Source: Diorhabda sublineata
Lineage: Eukaryota; Arthropoda; Insecta; Coleoptera; Chrysomelidae
Length of the DNA stretch: 64,000 bases
Direction: 5' to 3'
Assembly (NCBI RefSeq): GCF_026230105.1
Contig: NC_079480.1
Location: forward strand, 24,160,488-24,224,487
Shown one piece after another: positions 38,601 through 47,235 of the stretch; positions within the stretch are counted from its first letter, which is position 1; each line of letters begins with the position of its first letter. Both the position numbers and the translations under genes were made by a program. The notes beneath the pieces are model-generated. The model saw only the letters and a list, made by a program, of their open reading frames with translations, ran no database searches and was not told the DNA's origin.

Positions 38601-41600
38601 TGAACTACTAAGGTTGATATATACAATCACAGCTGATATTAGAAGCAAATAGTTCACTTCAAACACATTTTACAAATATTTGAGAGAAAAATCTTAAAAT
38701 CTAAACTCAGAGAAAAGAAAACCAGTTAGTTTCCATCATCTAAACAGATTTGGTACTAGCAATATAACATGATACTTTTGAATTTGCAAGGCTTTTCACT
38801 AAAATCAACCAAAATTTTTTGTTAAAAACAGAATTTAGAGCAGAAATACCAAAATAGTATTTAGAAGAATGGTTCAAATTGAACACAATTTAATGACAAA
38901 AATGCTAAAATGAGAAAATCATCTTCTAATCAGTTTTCAACTTCAAGAACCTTACTAAGTTGGAATTTCTGGAACTGTTAATGGTATTCATACTGAACAC
39001 ACTGTTTATACTACCACTATACCAACACTCACAATTACACAGTGTACCTTCACATGGTACCTTGAAAATTAAAAGGTTGTTCACTAAAATCATATTTTTC
39101 ACCACTAAAATGCAAATTTTCTGTTAATAATAAAATTCAGAGCAACTCTTCAACTTAATGTATAGATGAATCAACCTACCTAGTTCTACTAGAGTTACTA
39201 AACTCTGTTCGTCCACTTTCAATGATTCCAATTCTTGTTCAGCTTTACGTAAAAGATTCAGTGCTTCAAGTCTTTTATTTTGATGATAAAAAACTATAGC
39301 TTGAAGTAAATGAAGTCTCATAAATAAAGCTTCCTCGTTTCCTATAAGATTTAGAATATTAAAAACTTTCAAGAAGATTTAATCAATTGAAACGACTAAT
39401 ATTCACCTGGAGTTCCTTTTACAGCGACTAGTCTTTCTAAATTAGGACCGTAAGTTGAATGAAACTTTTGTTCGCATCTTTTCAATCTTTCTTCGGCCTC
39501 TGGTAACTGAACAAAACTTTCCAGGCATAAATAACACCAAGCTATATCCAAATCCAAAAGTGCGTAATTATCTACTGTTTTTAATAATTGGGAATTGCAT
39601 TGGCTGTAAAATAATAATAAATTTTGTTATTTATCATATATTTTGATATGAGTAATTCGGTAAAAACTAACCTGAATTCTTGATCTGCTTCAAGGAAAAA
39701 TACTAAGGCCCTTGAATAATCATCTCGTTTCAAAGCATATTTTCCCTTTTCGTGTAATGCCATAGCCACAACAAGAGCTTTTCTTTCTTCCGGAGGGATT
39801 TTTAATGAATTTCCAAATTGATCTTCCACCTAGAAGAAAACCTGATCCTTATAAACATATTCCCAATTTACAGATATATAATCGGTTGAGAGCTTTCTGA
39901 TTTTCCAAAATTGACTGTAAACTCCAAGATTATCCACCTATGTATAATCAGTTGTATATTCAAGGAACAGTAACCCTCTCCATCAATTTGACTTATTTCT
40001 TGTGGTGAGCCAATCCACGTTTTAACCATTTTTCTTTTTTAAACTAAAGTTCATTGCCTTTTTTTGGATTCTTCCACTATTTTCTTGTCGTGGTATTATT
40101 CCACCATCCGTGGACTCCCATTTTGTTCAGATCACTTGTTACTTGACTTTCCCATTGGCTTTTTGCTCTTCCTTTGGTTCTATTTTCTAATGGCTTCTAT
40201 TCCGTTGTTTTTTTTAATTGCACTATTATTTTTCAGCATTAATATAATGTTCATGACACAACTTCTTTGGCCCATATAATTTTCTTTCAAAAGTGATAAA
40301 ATTTTCTTCATCAGTTTTTGTTAGAATCATAATTTCTCCTCCATAAGTTAATGTTGACGTTACAGTTAATCATAAATTTTCATTTTAATATATCTGCTGA
40401 TTTTCTTGCAAAACATTAGAAGCTTGGATCATTTGAATAATTTCCTCACCTTGTTCATTATGGTTGTTAACTGTTACTCCAAATATTTAAAATTGTTAAA
40501 ATTGTAAACCCCCTCAAATATATATTTTCCTATTGGTATTTTCTTTTATTTAATGGCATTATGTTTTCTTTTCAACTGCATATACTTAGTTTTCTAAAGT
40601 TATTCTCTTAGTTTACTTAATTAAGCTCTAGTCATCTTTTACTAGCTTCCTGCTTGATCTTTAAGAAAATTTGGAATTCTTACACTACTCATTATTATCA
40701 CCAGATCATCTGTGTATGGCAATATTTGGATGTCTTTGTTAATAATTGTACCTATTAGCTGTCTGACTCCTCAATTTATATCAAAATCTTGAATTTTTCT
40801 GTCCCTCATCATTACATATGATTTACACTCAGTCATCATCATTTTGGTGAGCTTATTAATGTTTTTCCAATTTATATAACCGTTAAAAAGTTTTATTATC
40901 AATAAAAATTGCATTCCACTTCAAATATTACCTGCATGTACTCGTTGTCTAAAGCCAATAACTTTGAATCAGTTTTAATGCTTTCCAATTCCTTAATTTG
41001 ATTTTCTGTTTGAAGAAAGTGAGATGATGTTTCTGTTAAAATAATAGCAAGTATTTGAGAACCATTTTTAACGCCCTGGCTGCCTAGAGAATCGGGATCT
41101 TTTAATATTCTTCCTGAATTAATCAACTTTAATCTACAAATGATATATTTCTTCAAATGATAAATATATATGTATAAAACAGTTATTTACCCTTCTAAAG
41201 AAATATCCGCGTCGTTTTTAATTATTTCCTTCAATTCAATAGTTGTCATAGATAATAATAGTTCTTTTTGAATCACTCTTTTGGGTGAAGATTGTTGCAA
41301 AATTTTTATTTTTATGGTAGCCAAACCAGATTCCTGATACAAATTTTTTTGTTTTAAATTTTCCAGCGCCTTAGCTTGTAAAGTTTTAAGAATATCTTGA
41401 CAAATATCAACTGGAATATTTAAATTTTGGCCGATGTCGTTTGAAAGGTTCTGTAATTTATAAATTTGCTATAATTAGATATCAAATTAAATATAATAAA
41501 TACCTTAATATCATCGTCGGATATCTTCGTACCTTGAAAATAAGGTGGTTGCCATAATTTAATTCCATCATTTCTAAGTTTTGCCCTAATCCGAATCAAA

Positions 41601-41629
41601 TAATCTTCTTTAAGTAAGGAGTTACTCAT
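35507..41629 (-). CDS. NUB1: NEDD8 ultimate buster 1 (UBL plus three UBA domains)
   Basis: Ten exons join in phase (minus): 41504-41629, 41191-41450, 40932-41133, 39672-39829, 39407-39603, 39180-39341, 37753-37891, 37465-37696, 36219-36348, 35507-35682. They give 593 residues, close to the ~600 of the family. An N-terminal helical region is followed by a ubiquitin-like domain at about 86-161 (ATIKIKIL...LKLINSGRILKDPDSLGSQG...SQILAIIL), a TPR-like helical middle (KGKYALKRDDYSRALVFFLE, NYALLDLDIAWCYLCLESF), and three UBA domains: ~355-400 (ELGYTTTEATLGLRATRGDV), ~430-470 (NMGYSMEASRIALKNCNNII) and ~493-525 (SAGFDPRMARLALSKHSGDI). Known role: recruits NEDD8/FAT10 conjugates to the 26S proteasome. 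Start ATG is the first in exon 1. It is head-to-head with SAS10. Confidence 0.95.
36219..36348 (-). CDS. NUB1: NUB1 exon 9 (third UBA)
   Basis: Acceptor TTTCACTAG, donor GTAAGT. It encodes LESAGFDPRMARLALSKHSG and MKAAEELIENDG, a compact UBA with the GF loop. It contains no long open frame, so it is found from conservation and phase. Confidence 0.88.
36349..37206. other. NUB1 intron with short direct repeats
   Basis: No exon. Similar segments at about 36463-36530 and 36777-36840 share GTACCAAAAAT, TGTAGATTATC / TGCAGATTATC and AAGAAAGAA, indicating an old ~315-bp direct duplication. Confidence 0.4.
37207..37444. repeat. Long near-perfect inverted repeat in a NUB1 intron
   Basis: The left arm, 37207-37294 (ATCCAATAGGCTAT...TACTGCAGTAGTTC), and right arm, 37358-37444 (GAACTACTGCAGTATTC...ATAGCCTATTGGAT), pair over ~87 bp with only a few mismatches; the loop is 63 bp. 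The central arm segment CTTCTGCTTGAGTCATAAAC is identical in both. The right arm ends 21 bp from exon 8. NUB1 pre-mRNA would carry a long double-stranded hairpin. Confidence 0.85.
37465..37696 (-). CDS. NUB1: NUB1 exon 8 (second UBA)
   Basis: Acceptor TATTATAG, donor GTAAAT. It encodes ERKKLGFCVDGKQYVDPKFV and the UBA NMGYSMEASRIALKNCNNII, then a Gly/Pro/Ser linker. Confidence 0.9.
37753..37891 (-). CDS. NUB1: NUB1 exon 7 (first UBA, second half, and basic helix)
   Basis: Acceptor CATTTTAG, donor GTAACT. It encodes YTTTEATLGLRATRGDVNRA then the charged helix ENREKREEARKKAKAEAILE. No ATG. Confidence 0.88.
37892..39179. other. NUB1 intron with diverged direct repeats
   Basis: Two ~170-bp segments, at about 38440-38605 and 38700-38880, share AAACCAGTTAGTT, ATTCACCAAAATCAACCAAA / TTCACTAAAATCAACCAAAA, ACAGAATTTA and GCAGAAATACCAAA. 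A third, weaker copy is near 39075-39145. ACACACTGTTTATACTACC at ~38998 resembles 19620. No coding exon. Confidence 0.5.
39180..39341 (-). CDS. NUB1: NUB1 exon 6
   Basis: Acceptor TCTTATAG, donor GTAGGT. It encodes NEEALFMRLHLLQAIVFYHQ and LRKAEQELESLKVDEQSLVT, TPR-like helices leading into the first UBA. Confidence 0.9.
39407..39603 (-). CDS. NUB1: NUB1 exon 5
   Basis: Acceptor TTTTACAG, donor GTGAAT. It encodes QCNSQLLKTVDNYALLDLDI and WCYLCLESFVQLPEAEERLK. No usable ATG; found by homology and phase. Confidence 0.9.
39672..39829 (-). CDS. NUB1: NUB1 exon 4
   Basis: Acceptor TTTCTTCTAG, donor GTTAGT. It encodes VEDQFGNSLKIPPEERKALV and ALHEKGKYALKRDDYSRALV. Confidence 0.9.
39830..40931. 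other. NUB1 intron, AT-rich, containing a retrotransposon fragment
   Basis: No exon. A reverse-transcriptase-like fragment lies at 40690-40775 on the minus strand. The rest shows nothing I can name; the open frame at 40064-40279 looks like translated T-rich DNA. Confidence 0.45.
40690..40775 (-). pseudogene. Non-LTR reverse transcriptase fragment (Y-x-D-D box)
   Basis: The minus frame reads GVRQLIGTIINKDIQILPYT and DDLVIIMSSV. In non-LTR elements a GVRQG block is followed by ..VQILAYADDI.II; here YTDD stands for YADD and the text between is shortened. The copy is in the same orientation as NUB1 and is clearly dead. Confidence 0.5.
40932..41133 (-). CDS. NUB1: NUB1 exon 3 (UBL, C-terminal half)
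   Basis: Acceptor CATTTGTAG, donor GTAATA. It encodes LKLINSGRILKDPDSLGSQG and SQILAIILTE. The ubiquitin-like 'L.L...G..L.D..SL...G...GS.I....' pattern is plain. Confidence 0.92.
41191..41450 (-). CDS. NUB1: NUB1 exon 2
   Basis: Acceptor AAATTACAG, donor GTAAAT; 86 codons plus two bases. It encodes NLSNDIGQNLNIPVDICQDI and the first half of the UBL (ATIKIKILQQSSPKRVIQKE). Confidence 0.9.
41504..41629 (-). CDS. NUB1: NUB1 exon 1
   Basis: ATG at 41629; 42 codons MSNSLLKEDYLIRIRAKLRN... to SDDDIK, donor GTATTT. The AAAAG upstream of ATG and the absence of an earlier in-frame ATG favour this start. Confidence 0.9.
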
Positions 41630-42045
41630 CTTTTGTATTTGAATTTTTGTTTACTTTGTGTTAATACCATTGATAAATTAGTTTATCTAAGATAAACATA
41701 AAATACAAGTCATCTGTTAGTGACAGTAATGACATTTATTACTATCTTCATAGAAAAAACTAGGATATTACTGAATATACAATAATTCTATTCTATTGAA
41801 AAACCATTTTTCCAGTTAAATGAAATTAGTAAAATATGTACAGGAGGAATGATTAATGATTGTTAAATTAATACAATCAGACTACAAACAACTGATCTGT
41901 AAATCACTGTTCATCCCATTTTTCTCACACCATGTCAATAAAAAAGAAGATTTTGTGAGGTTACTTTAATTTTTGTAAACATTTGGTAACAAGAAAAACG
42001 TGTTCTCGACTGGTTTTTAAACTTTGAAAGGCTTATAATATAAAA
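41630..42045. promoter_or_regulatory. Probable bidirectional promoter of NUB1 and SAS10
   Basis: 416 bp separate the divergent start codons. No clear TATA box on either side. AGTTTATCTAAGATAAACAT at 41680-41700 is a short inverted repeat. Housekeeping genes head-to-head at this spacing commonly share a promoter; this is inference from layout. Confidence 0.5.
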
Positions 42046-42050
42046 ATGGG
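42046..42050 (+). CDS. UTP3: SAS10 exon 1 (coding part, ATGGG)
   Basis: AAAAATGGG|GTGAGT: start codon plus two bases of Gly, strong donor. The 5' UTR extends upstream of 42046. Confidence 0.75.
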
Positions 42051-45000
42051 GTGAGTATTTCTAATAGATAAATATCTAACATAATAATAATAATTTGCTT
42101 TAGACTCCAGGACGACGATGATTATAGCGTCTCAGATTCTGATGATGAATATACAGAAAATGAAAAAATATTACTAAATAAAGTGAGGCATAAAGATATC
42201 GATTCAGAAAATGAAGTTAGTAATTTTTATTTAAAATTCACTGTAATAAATTGAGAGATAATTTCAAGTTGAAAAACTACATTCGTGAGGTAAAAAGTCA
42301 TACGTTTGTGGTCTGAGGTCTCTAGCAAAACATCTGTAGCTCCCATTCATTTTCCGAGCTTAGTACCTCAAAGCTATTAGTCTCAGCTTCATAATAAGTG
42401 ATCTATGTTGTTTTTTTGGTAAAAAAAATATCAAACAAAAAGGAAATTCAAGTAATGAAAAAGGGTTATAATTAACAGCAAAGAAAATTTCATGGATCAA
42501 GTAAGTTTCTTTATTTGATCTGGTTCAATGCTATCCCATTCTTCAGTAAGTACAGTTTTGAGGTCCGATTTTGTGGCTGGTGCAGGATTTCTAGCCGGAA
42601 CTTTTGTTTTAAGTTCATCCTAAATGCTGGATAGGATTTAAGTCTAGGTATGCTCTAGCCATATCAGTAATTTCGATATCCAGTAAATACTGCTCTAAAA
42701 AAACAACGGTATGTGGACGGGCATTGTACTCCATTAAGATGAAGTTTTCACCAATGAAATTGAAATGATCCCCTAAAATTTCTCCTATGTATCAGTTCGC
42801 TGTTAACCCCCGCTCCATCGCCAGTTTCAATAGAATCCAACTTGGTTTTTGTTTCCATTGAAATGACCTCCCAAACCATCTAGGTACCTCCTCTAAAAGC
42901 CAGGTTTTTGGAGGTAGAATTCTTATTTATTGTTGACATAATGTTCTGTTGATGTTTGATGGTTAATTGATAAGTGATGGATCAGGTAGATAATGTTTTA
43001 TAAGGGTCAGTTACCCCTAATTAGCACTATTTTAAACAAGCATAAAAAGGGTGGTTACTAATTGTATTGTTAGACTGTAAGAGCAATAAACATTACAATA
43101 TTCTATATAATTTTAAAGCTAGTACCATAAGCTTTAAAGTTGCGATTGCAGGGATGTTAACTGAGTCCATTTTTTGCTGACGAATGTAGTAATTTTAATA
43201 ACCAAATTCAATAACAAACATATCTTCATATTTCATTATTTAGCAAGAAGTTTTTGGTGTTACATCAGATCATTCAGATGATGATGATGATAGTGATAAT
43301 AATGAATTAGCCTTGAGTGATGTTGAAGGCCAAGATGATGACGATTTACCAGATATTAGAGCTTGGGGCAAAGATAAACGGAAATACTACAAAACTGATT
43401 ATGTTGACGGTGATTATGGTGGTTTTCAAGGCAAAGATGCCCAATTGGCAGAGTTAGAAGAAGAAGAAGCAATAACATTACAAAAACAATTAGTCCAGCA
43501 GTTAGATGACGATGATTTCAATTTGGATATATTCAGGAAAGTATGTATATTATAAATATTTATTAAAAAAATAATTATTTCGAGAAGATTCTGAATTAAA
43601 AAATTATTATTTTGATTTGAAGGAGATTGAAGAACGTGATAAACAACATGAAGAAATCATTAAGAGAGATATTTCAAAATTATCTAAAAGACAACAATTA
43701 GAAATAATGCAAAAGGAATCACCAGAATTTTTCAATCTCGTTTCTGATTTTGAAAGTGAGTTTTTCAAAAAAATTACAGTTTGCAATAATTTCTATTATT
43801 TTTTTATTGAATTTATAGATAAAATGACGGTAGCAAAAACTTTTTTACTTCCGTTATTGAAAAAAGTAGAAAATGGAGAAATACCATCTTGCAAAGCCAC
43901 AGATTTCGTTCAAATGATGTATGAATTAATATTGAAGTAAGTAAATGTGATTAAATATTGAACAAACTGTATAACAATGAAATATTCTTTCAGCTATTGT
44001 ACAAACATTTACATGTATCTATTATTAAAATCGTCCAAAGTGAATGTTCAAAACCATCCACTGATAAAACGACTTTATCAATACCGTCAATTCCTTTTGC
44101 AACTGGAACCTATTTATGAAGAAGTTATTCAACCACAGATTGAATTATTACTGAAAACTGTAAGTATTTCACATTATATCTCCTCTAAATTCTCTAATAA
44201 CTGGCCTATAATTTGTATTTTATATTTAATAGCTTTTTTTTTAAATTACAGCAAACATAAGAATTATCAATTGTAGAATTATTTAACGAAGGGCTGCAGC
44301 TTGAATTTCTACTGTGGCTCCTCTGTTTATGATATCTGCAGCTCTCCTTTCAATTCCACAGTATGTGTATTGGTTTCATGGTTAATATTTGCTCCTAAAG
44401 GAATGAATTGGAATTTCATCGTTCTTCCTACAGAAATTGCCCTTGTTACTTTCTAACAGCATTTCGGAGCAACTTTTTAGAGTGATATAGGATATAATAA
44501 CACCATCAGAGCTCTTCTTTTCTTGGTTGCCTCTTTTACAGAATGTAAATTCTTTCTTTTCTACTAGAACTAGTTTCAACAGTTGCTTCCTAAGGTGGCT
44601 AGTAAGGTAGTGCTTCTGCTTGAATCTAGTGGTTTTAAGATCAATCTCTTGTTTTGGATTTACTTTTTTACTACTAGTAGTTCTTCTTGTATCATATTTG
44701 TCATCAAATATGATTCTCTTCTCATTTTTACCTTTCCCAATATCATCAATGGTTTGCAACTGTCGTTTGACAGGTATTTGTCATGTTCACATGCTTTCCA
44801 ATTCTAGGTTTGCACTTAAGTTAGCACCATTTCACTATTATTCGTTAACTTAATATTTATGACTTTGAATTTTGCATAAACGGATTGATCTGTAGGATAA
44901 CCAAGAATCTGGTGATACTGAACTAAAGAAGAAAAAGAAAATGTTGAAACTTCTACAAGAAATTAAGGATAAGTCTTTAGAAACAAGTGCCGTTAAAAGA

Positions 45001-45926
45001 AAACAATCTAAAACGAATGTTCCTGGAAATGTTAAGAAAGTTAAATTTGATAATACTAGTCTAGTTAAAGATGGTATCAGTTCTTCAGAAGGAGAGGAAG
45101 ATGAGGATATCGAAGAAAATAGTAAAATTGTAGAAAATGCGACAGGTGGGTAAATTTTTTATTTGATTATTTAGAGTTTTATATAAATGCAAACAAACAG
45201 TATTCAAATGTGGTATGAAAAATTAATTTAAAAGATTAAATATGATTTGTTATGTTTAGAAGAACCTTCCAAAAGGGCTATTACTTATGAAATGGCCAAG
45301 AACAAAGGTCTTACACCTCACAGGAAGAAGGAGCAACGGAATCCTAGGGTTAAACACAAACTCAAGTATAGAAAAGCGATTATTCGCCGTAAAGGAGCTG
45401 TAAGTATTAGTTTCACATTTAATTATTTTTTTATTTCACAATTTCAAATGTTACAATGAAGGTTTTGGTCCTTTTCTTTTCCTGTCTTTTCTATCTTCCT
45501 CAGTTTTCCACTTCTTCCTTTGTCTTTGATTCTTACTACAATTATTGTTATATATGATAAATCCATACAAATTCAGCTTTATTTTTCTCTTATTGCTTCT
45601 TGTTTACTTAACTTTTCTTATATATTCATCTTTGGGTATTTGAGCCCATTTTTGAGGGTTTCGGTCCCTTTTGTATCTATTTCTCTCACTGTCTTTCTCC
45701 ATCTTTCTTCAGTTTCTCTAAAATTCAGTCTATCGATTGATTTTTTGATCATTGTTCACAATATAAATGACAGATGGTGAATATTCTGGGCCCCAAACAA
45801 GCTTTACATAAAAATACATTGTTGTTGTTTTAGGTCCGTGAGCCTAGGAAGGAGCTATCTCGATATGGTGGTGAAATATCTGGTATCAAAGCTAGTGTTT
45901 CGAGGAGTATTAAGATTAAAACTTAA
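42046..45926 (+). CDS. UTP3: SAS10/UTP3, small-subunit processome component
   Basis: Nine exons: 42046-42050, 42104-42215, 43244-43540, 43623-43755, 43819-43936, 43994-44159, 44896-45145, 45260-45399, 45834-45926. They give 437 residues. An acidic N-terminus (MGLQDDDDYSVSDSDDEYTE; QEVFGVTSDHSDDDDDSDNN) is followed by RAWGKDKRKYYKTDYVDGDY, the Sas10/Utp3/C1D domain (VAKTFLLPLLKKVENGEIPS; YCTNIYMYLLLKSSKVNVQN; HPLIKRLYQYRQFLLQLEPI) and the basic Sas10 C-terminal domain (KRAITYEMAKNKGLTPHRKK; RKELSRYGGEISGIKASVSR). The family acts in the nucleolus in U3-snoRNP-dependent 18S rRNA processing. The first coding exon is only five nt (ATGGG), but its join gives M-G-L with correct phase. Poly(A) signal at 45945. 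Divergent from NUB1. Confidence 0.93.
42104..42215 (+). CDS. UTP3: SAS10 exon 2
   Basis: Acceptor TTGCTTTAG, donor GTTAGT. It encodes LQDDDDYSVSDSDDEYTENE, acidic. No ATG. Confidence 0.82.
42500..43024 (-). mobile_element. Tc1-like element relic (copy 2) in a SAS10 intron
   Basis: Minus strand: outer end CTAATTAGGGGTAACTGAC, then STINKNSTSKNLAFRGGT, MVWEVISMETKTKLDSIETG, GENFILMEYNARPHTVV and LLDIEITDMARAYLDLNPIQ. These are the FRGGT.MVWG.IS, D-NARPHT and DLNPI.HLW blocks of Tc1-family transposases, with stops between them and the catalytic D of the second block replaced (EYNARPH for QDNARPH). It shares its outer end with the relic at 23055. Confidence 0.8.
43244..43540 (+). CDS. UTP3: SAS10 exon 3
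   Basis: Acceptor TTATTTAG, donor GTATGT; 99 codons, phase 0. It encodes the EVFGV box, an acidic run and RAWGKDKRKYYKTDYVDGDY. Confidence 0.92.
43623..43755 (+). CDS. UTP3: SAS10 exon 4
   Basis: Acceptor TTTGAAG (weak), donor GTGAGT. It encodes EIEERDKQHEEIIKRDISKL and KESPEFFNLVSDFE, conserved in the family. Confidence 0.88.
43819..43936 (+). CDS. UTP3: SAS10 exon 5
   Basis: Acceptor AATTTATAG, donor GTAAGT. It encodes VAKTFLLPLLKKVENGEIPS, start of the Sas10/C1D helical domain; it ends AA, completed to Asn by exon 6. Confidence 0.88.
43994..44159 (+). CDS. UTP3: SAS10 exon 6
   Basis: Acceptor TTCTTTCAG, donor GTAAGT. It encodes YCTNIYMYLLLKSSKVNVQN and HPLIKRLYQYRQFLLQLEPI, the most diagnostic block. 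Confidence 0.92.
44160..44895. other. SAS10 intron, possible inserted element
   Basis: A 125-residue minus-strand open frame (44382-44759, Lys/Arg-rich, e.g. KQEIDLKTTRFKQKHYLTSH) with a plus-strand counterpart stands out against the intron. I do not recognise it; it may be a decayed transposon piece or chance. Confidence 0.35.
44896..45145 (+). CDS. UTP3: SAS10 exon 7
   Basis: Acceptor GATCTGTAG, donor GTGGGT. It encodes KKKKKMLKLLQEIKDKSLET and an acidic Ser/Glu patch (SSSEGEEDEDIEEN). Confidence 0.88.
45260..45399 (+). CDS. UTP3: SAS10 exon 8
   Basis: Acceptor TATGTTTAG, donor GTAAGT. It encodes KRAITYEMAKNKGLTPHRKK and RNPRVKHKLKYRKAIIRRKG, the Sas10 C-terminal domain. Confidence 0.93.
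45400..45833. other. SAS10 last intron, T-rich
   Basis: Strongly pyrimidine-biased on the plus strand (long TTCCTTCTTTCTC-like runs). No exon or recognisable element. Confidence 0.4.
45834..45926 (+). CDS. UTP3: SAS10 exon 9 (terminal)
   Basis: Acceptor TGTTTTAG. It encodes VREPRKELSRYGGEISGIKA and SVSRSIKIKT, TAA at 45924. Confidence 0.93.
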   Translation, partial: VREPRKELSRYGGEISGIKASVSRSIKIKT

Positions 45927-45944
45927 TGTATTTTTATTGACATT

Positions 45945-45950
45945 AATAAA
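45945..45950 (+). terminator. Poly(A) signal of SAS10
   Basis: AATAAA 18 nt after the stop codon, followed by a T-rich stretch; a short 3' UTR. Confidence 0.6.
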
Positions 45951-46286
45951 TATATCATGTTAACCAATTATGTTGTTATTTATACCACTATAAAGTTTAC
46001 TACACAAAACTAGCATTGGAATTGAGGAAATGTAAAATGAGGTTATGTTGGTGGTAATTTTTTAGAGAATTTTTCAGTAGATTACAAAAATTGAAAGAGC
46101 TTCAATTGTTTCACGCCAATTTTACTAAAATTCCACCTTATTAATTGCTTCCAGAATTTTTCCAAGAGATTCATTTGTCAAAATAACAAAACAAGAATCT
46201 TTAATGGTATTTCCTATTAAGTTATATTGAAATACATAAAAACCAGTAATTATATATAAAGATAATTTGGGATCTACTCATGATAT

Positions 46287-47235
46287 AACTGGAAGCCATA
46301 CACGATTGAAAATATTTCAATTGAAACCAGCACATCTGAAAACTTCTGTATGCAAATTCTCAGAGAAATACTAACAGTAATTTCCCATGTAAATGTATAA
46401 TTATCATGCTGTACCGACCGTGTATATTTGTCGGCAAACCGTGAAAACAAAATGTAGATAATTAAAAATATTTCTACTAAAACGAACACCTACAAAAACA
46501 CGTTTATACAAATTTTCAGGGAAATATTACCCGTAGTTTCCCATGTTTATCGCGTTATACCTACCTGTATATATATTTGTTACAAAATTCGTCCAAATTA
46601 AACTTTCTCTGCGACGTCGTACACGATTGAAAATATTTTAACTAAAACGAGCACATCCGACAACTTCTGTAAACAAATTTTCAGAAAAATTTTATCCATA
46701 GTTTCCCATATACATGTCTATTTATGGCGCTATACCTACCTGTATATTTGTTACACAAATCGTCAGAACAAAACGTTTTCTGCGACGTATCTTTGAATAT
46801 ATACAATCGATAATTGTTGTATTATTTAAGAAATATATAATCGTCTAATAAGAATTACTACTTATAATAAAATCGAACTTAATTGGAAAAAGCTACGGAT
46901 GCAATAAAACTTGAAAAGTTGAAAGTATTAACTTTCTTCTTTTTTTTCTAACCGTTCCTCGTACATGATAAACTATGAAGTAATATGGGAGTGAACAAAT
47001 ATCTATAGACAACTAAGCATTCATTTGTGTATTGCGGCTAGAATAATATTGTGTTATCAACTTGTGGAACAAATAACAAATTCTTAACCAATTATAAAAT
47101 TACCGTATGCAAATTTTTAGTAAAATTTTACCGGTAGTTTCCTTTATACATGTTATTCATTGCATTAAAACCTACCGTGTATATTTGTTACCCAAACCTT
47201 TAAAATAAAACTTTTTCTGCGACTTTCAGAAAAAC
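46287..47235. repeat. Four diverged ~165-bp repeats
   Basis: Copies begin near 46287, 46455, 46620 and 47090. Shared landmarks in order: ACACGATTGAAAATATTT, CAAATTTTCAG, TAGTTTCCCAT, TATACCTACCTGTATAT or ACCGTGTATATTTGT, and TTTTCTGCGAC. The first three are in tandem; the fourth is separated by ~300 bp. No coding content. Confidence 0.7.

Noticed and set aside
44382..44759. 125-residue minus-strand frame in a SAS10 intron as a gene
   Set aside because: No motif recognised and no transcript signals; kept only as a possible element fragment.
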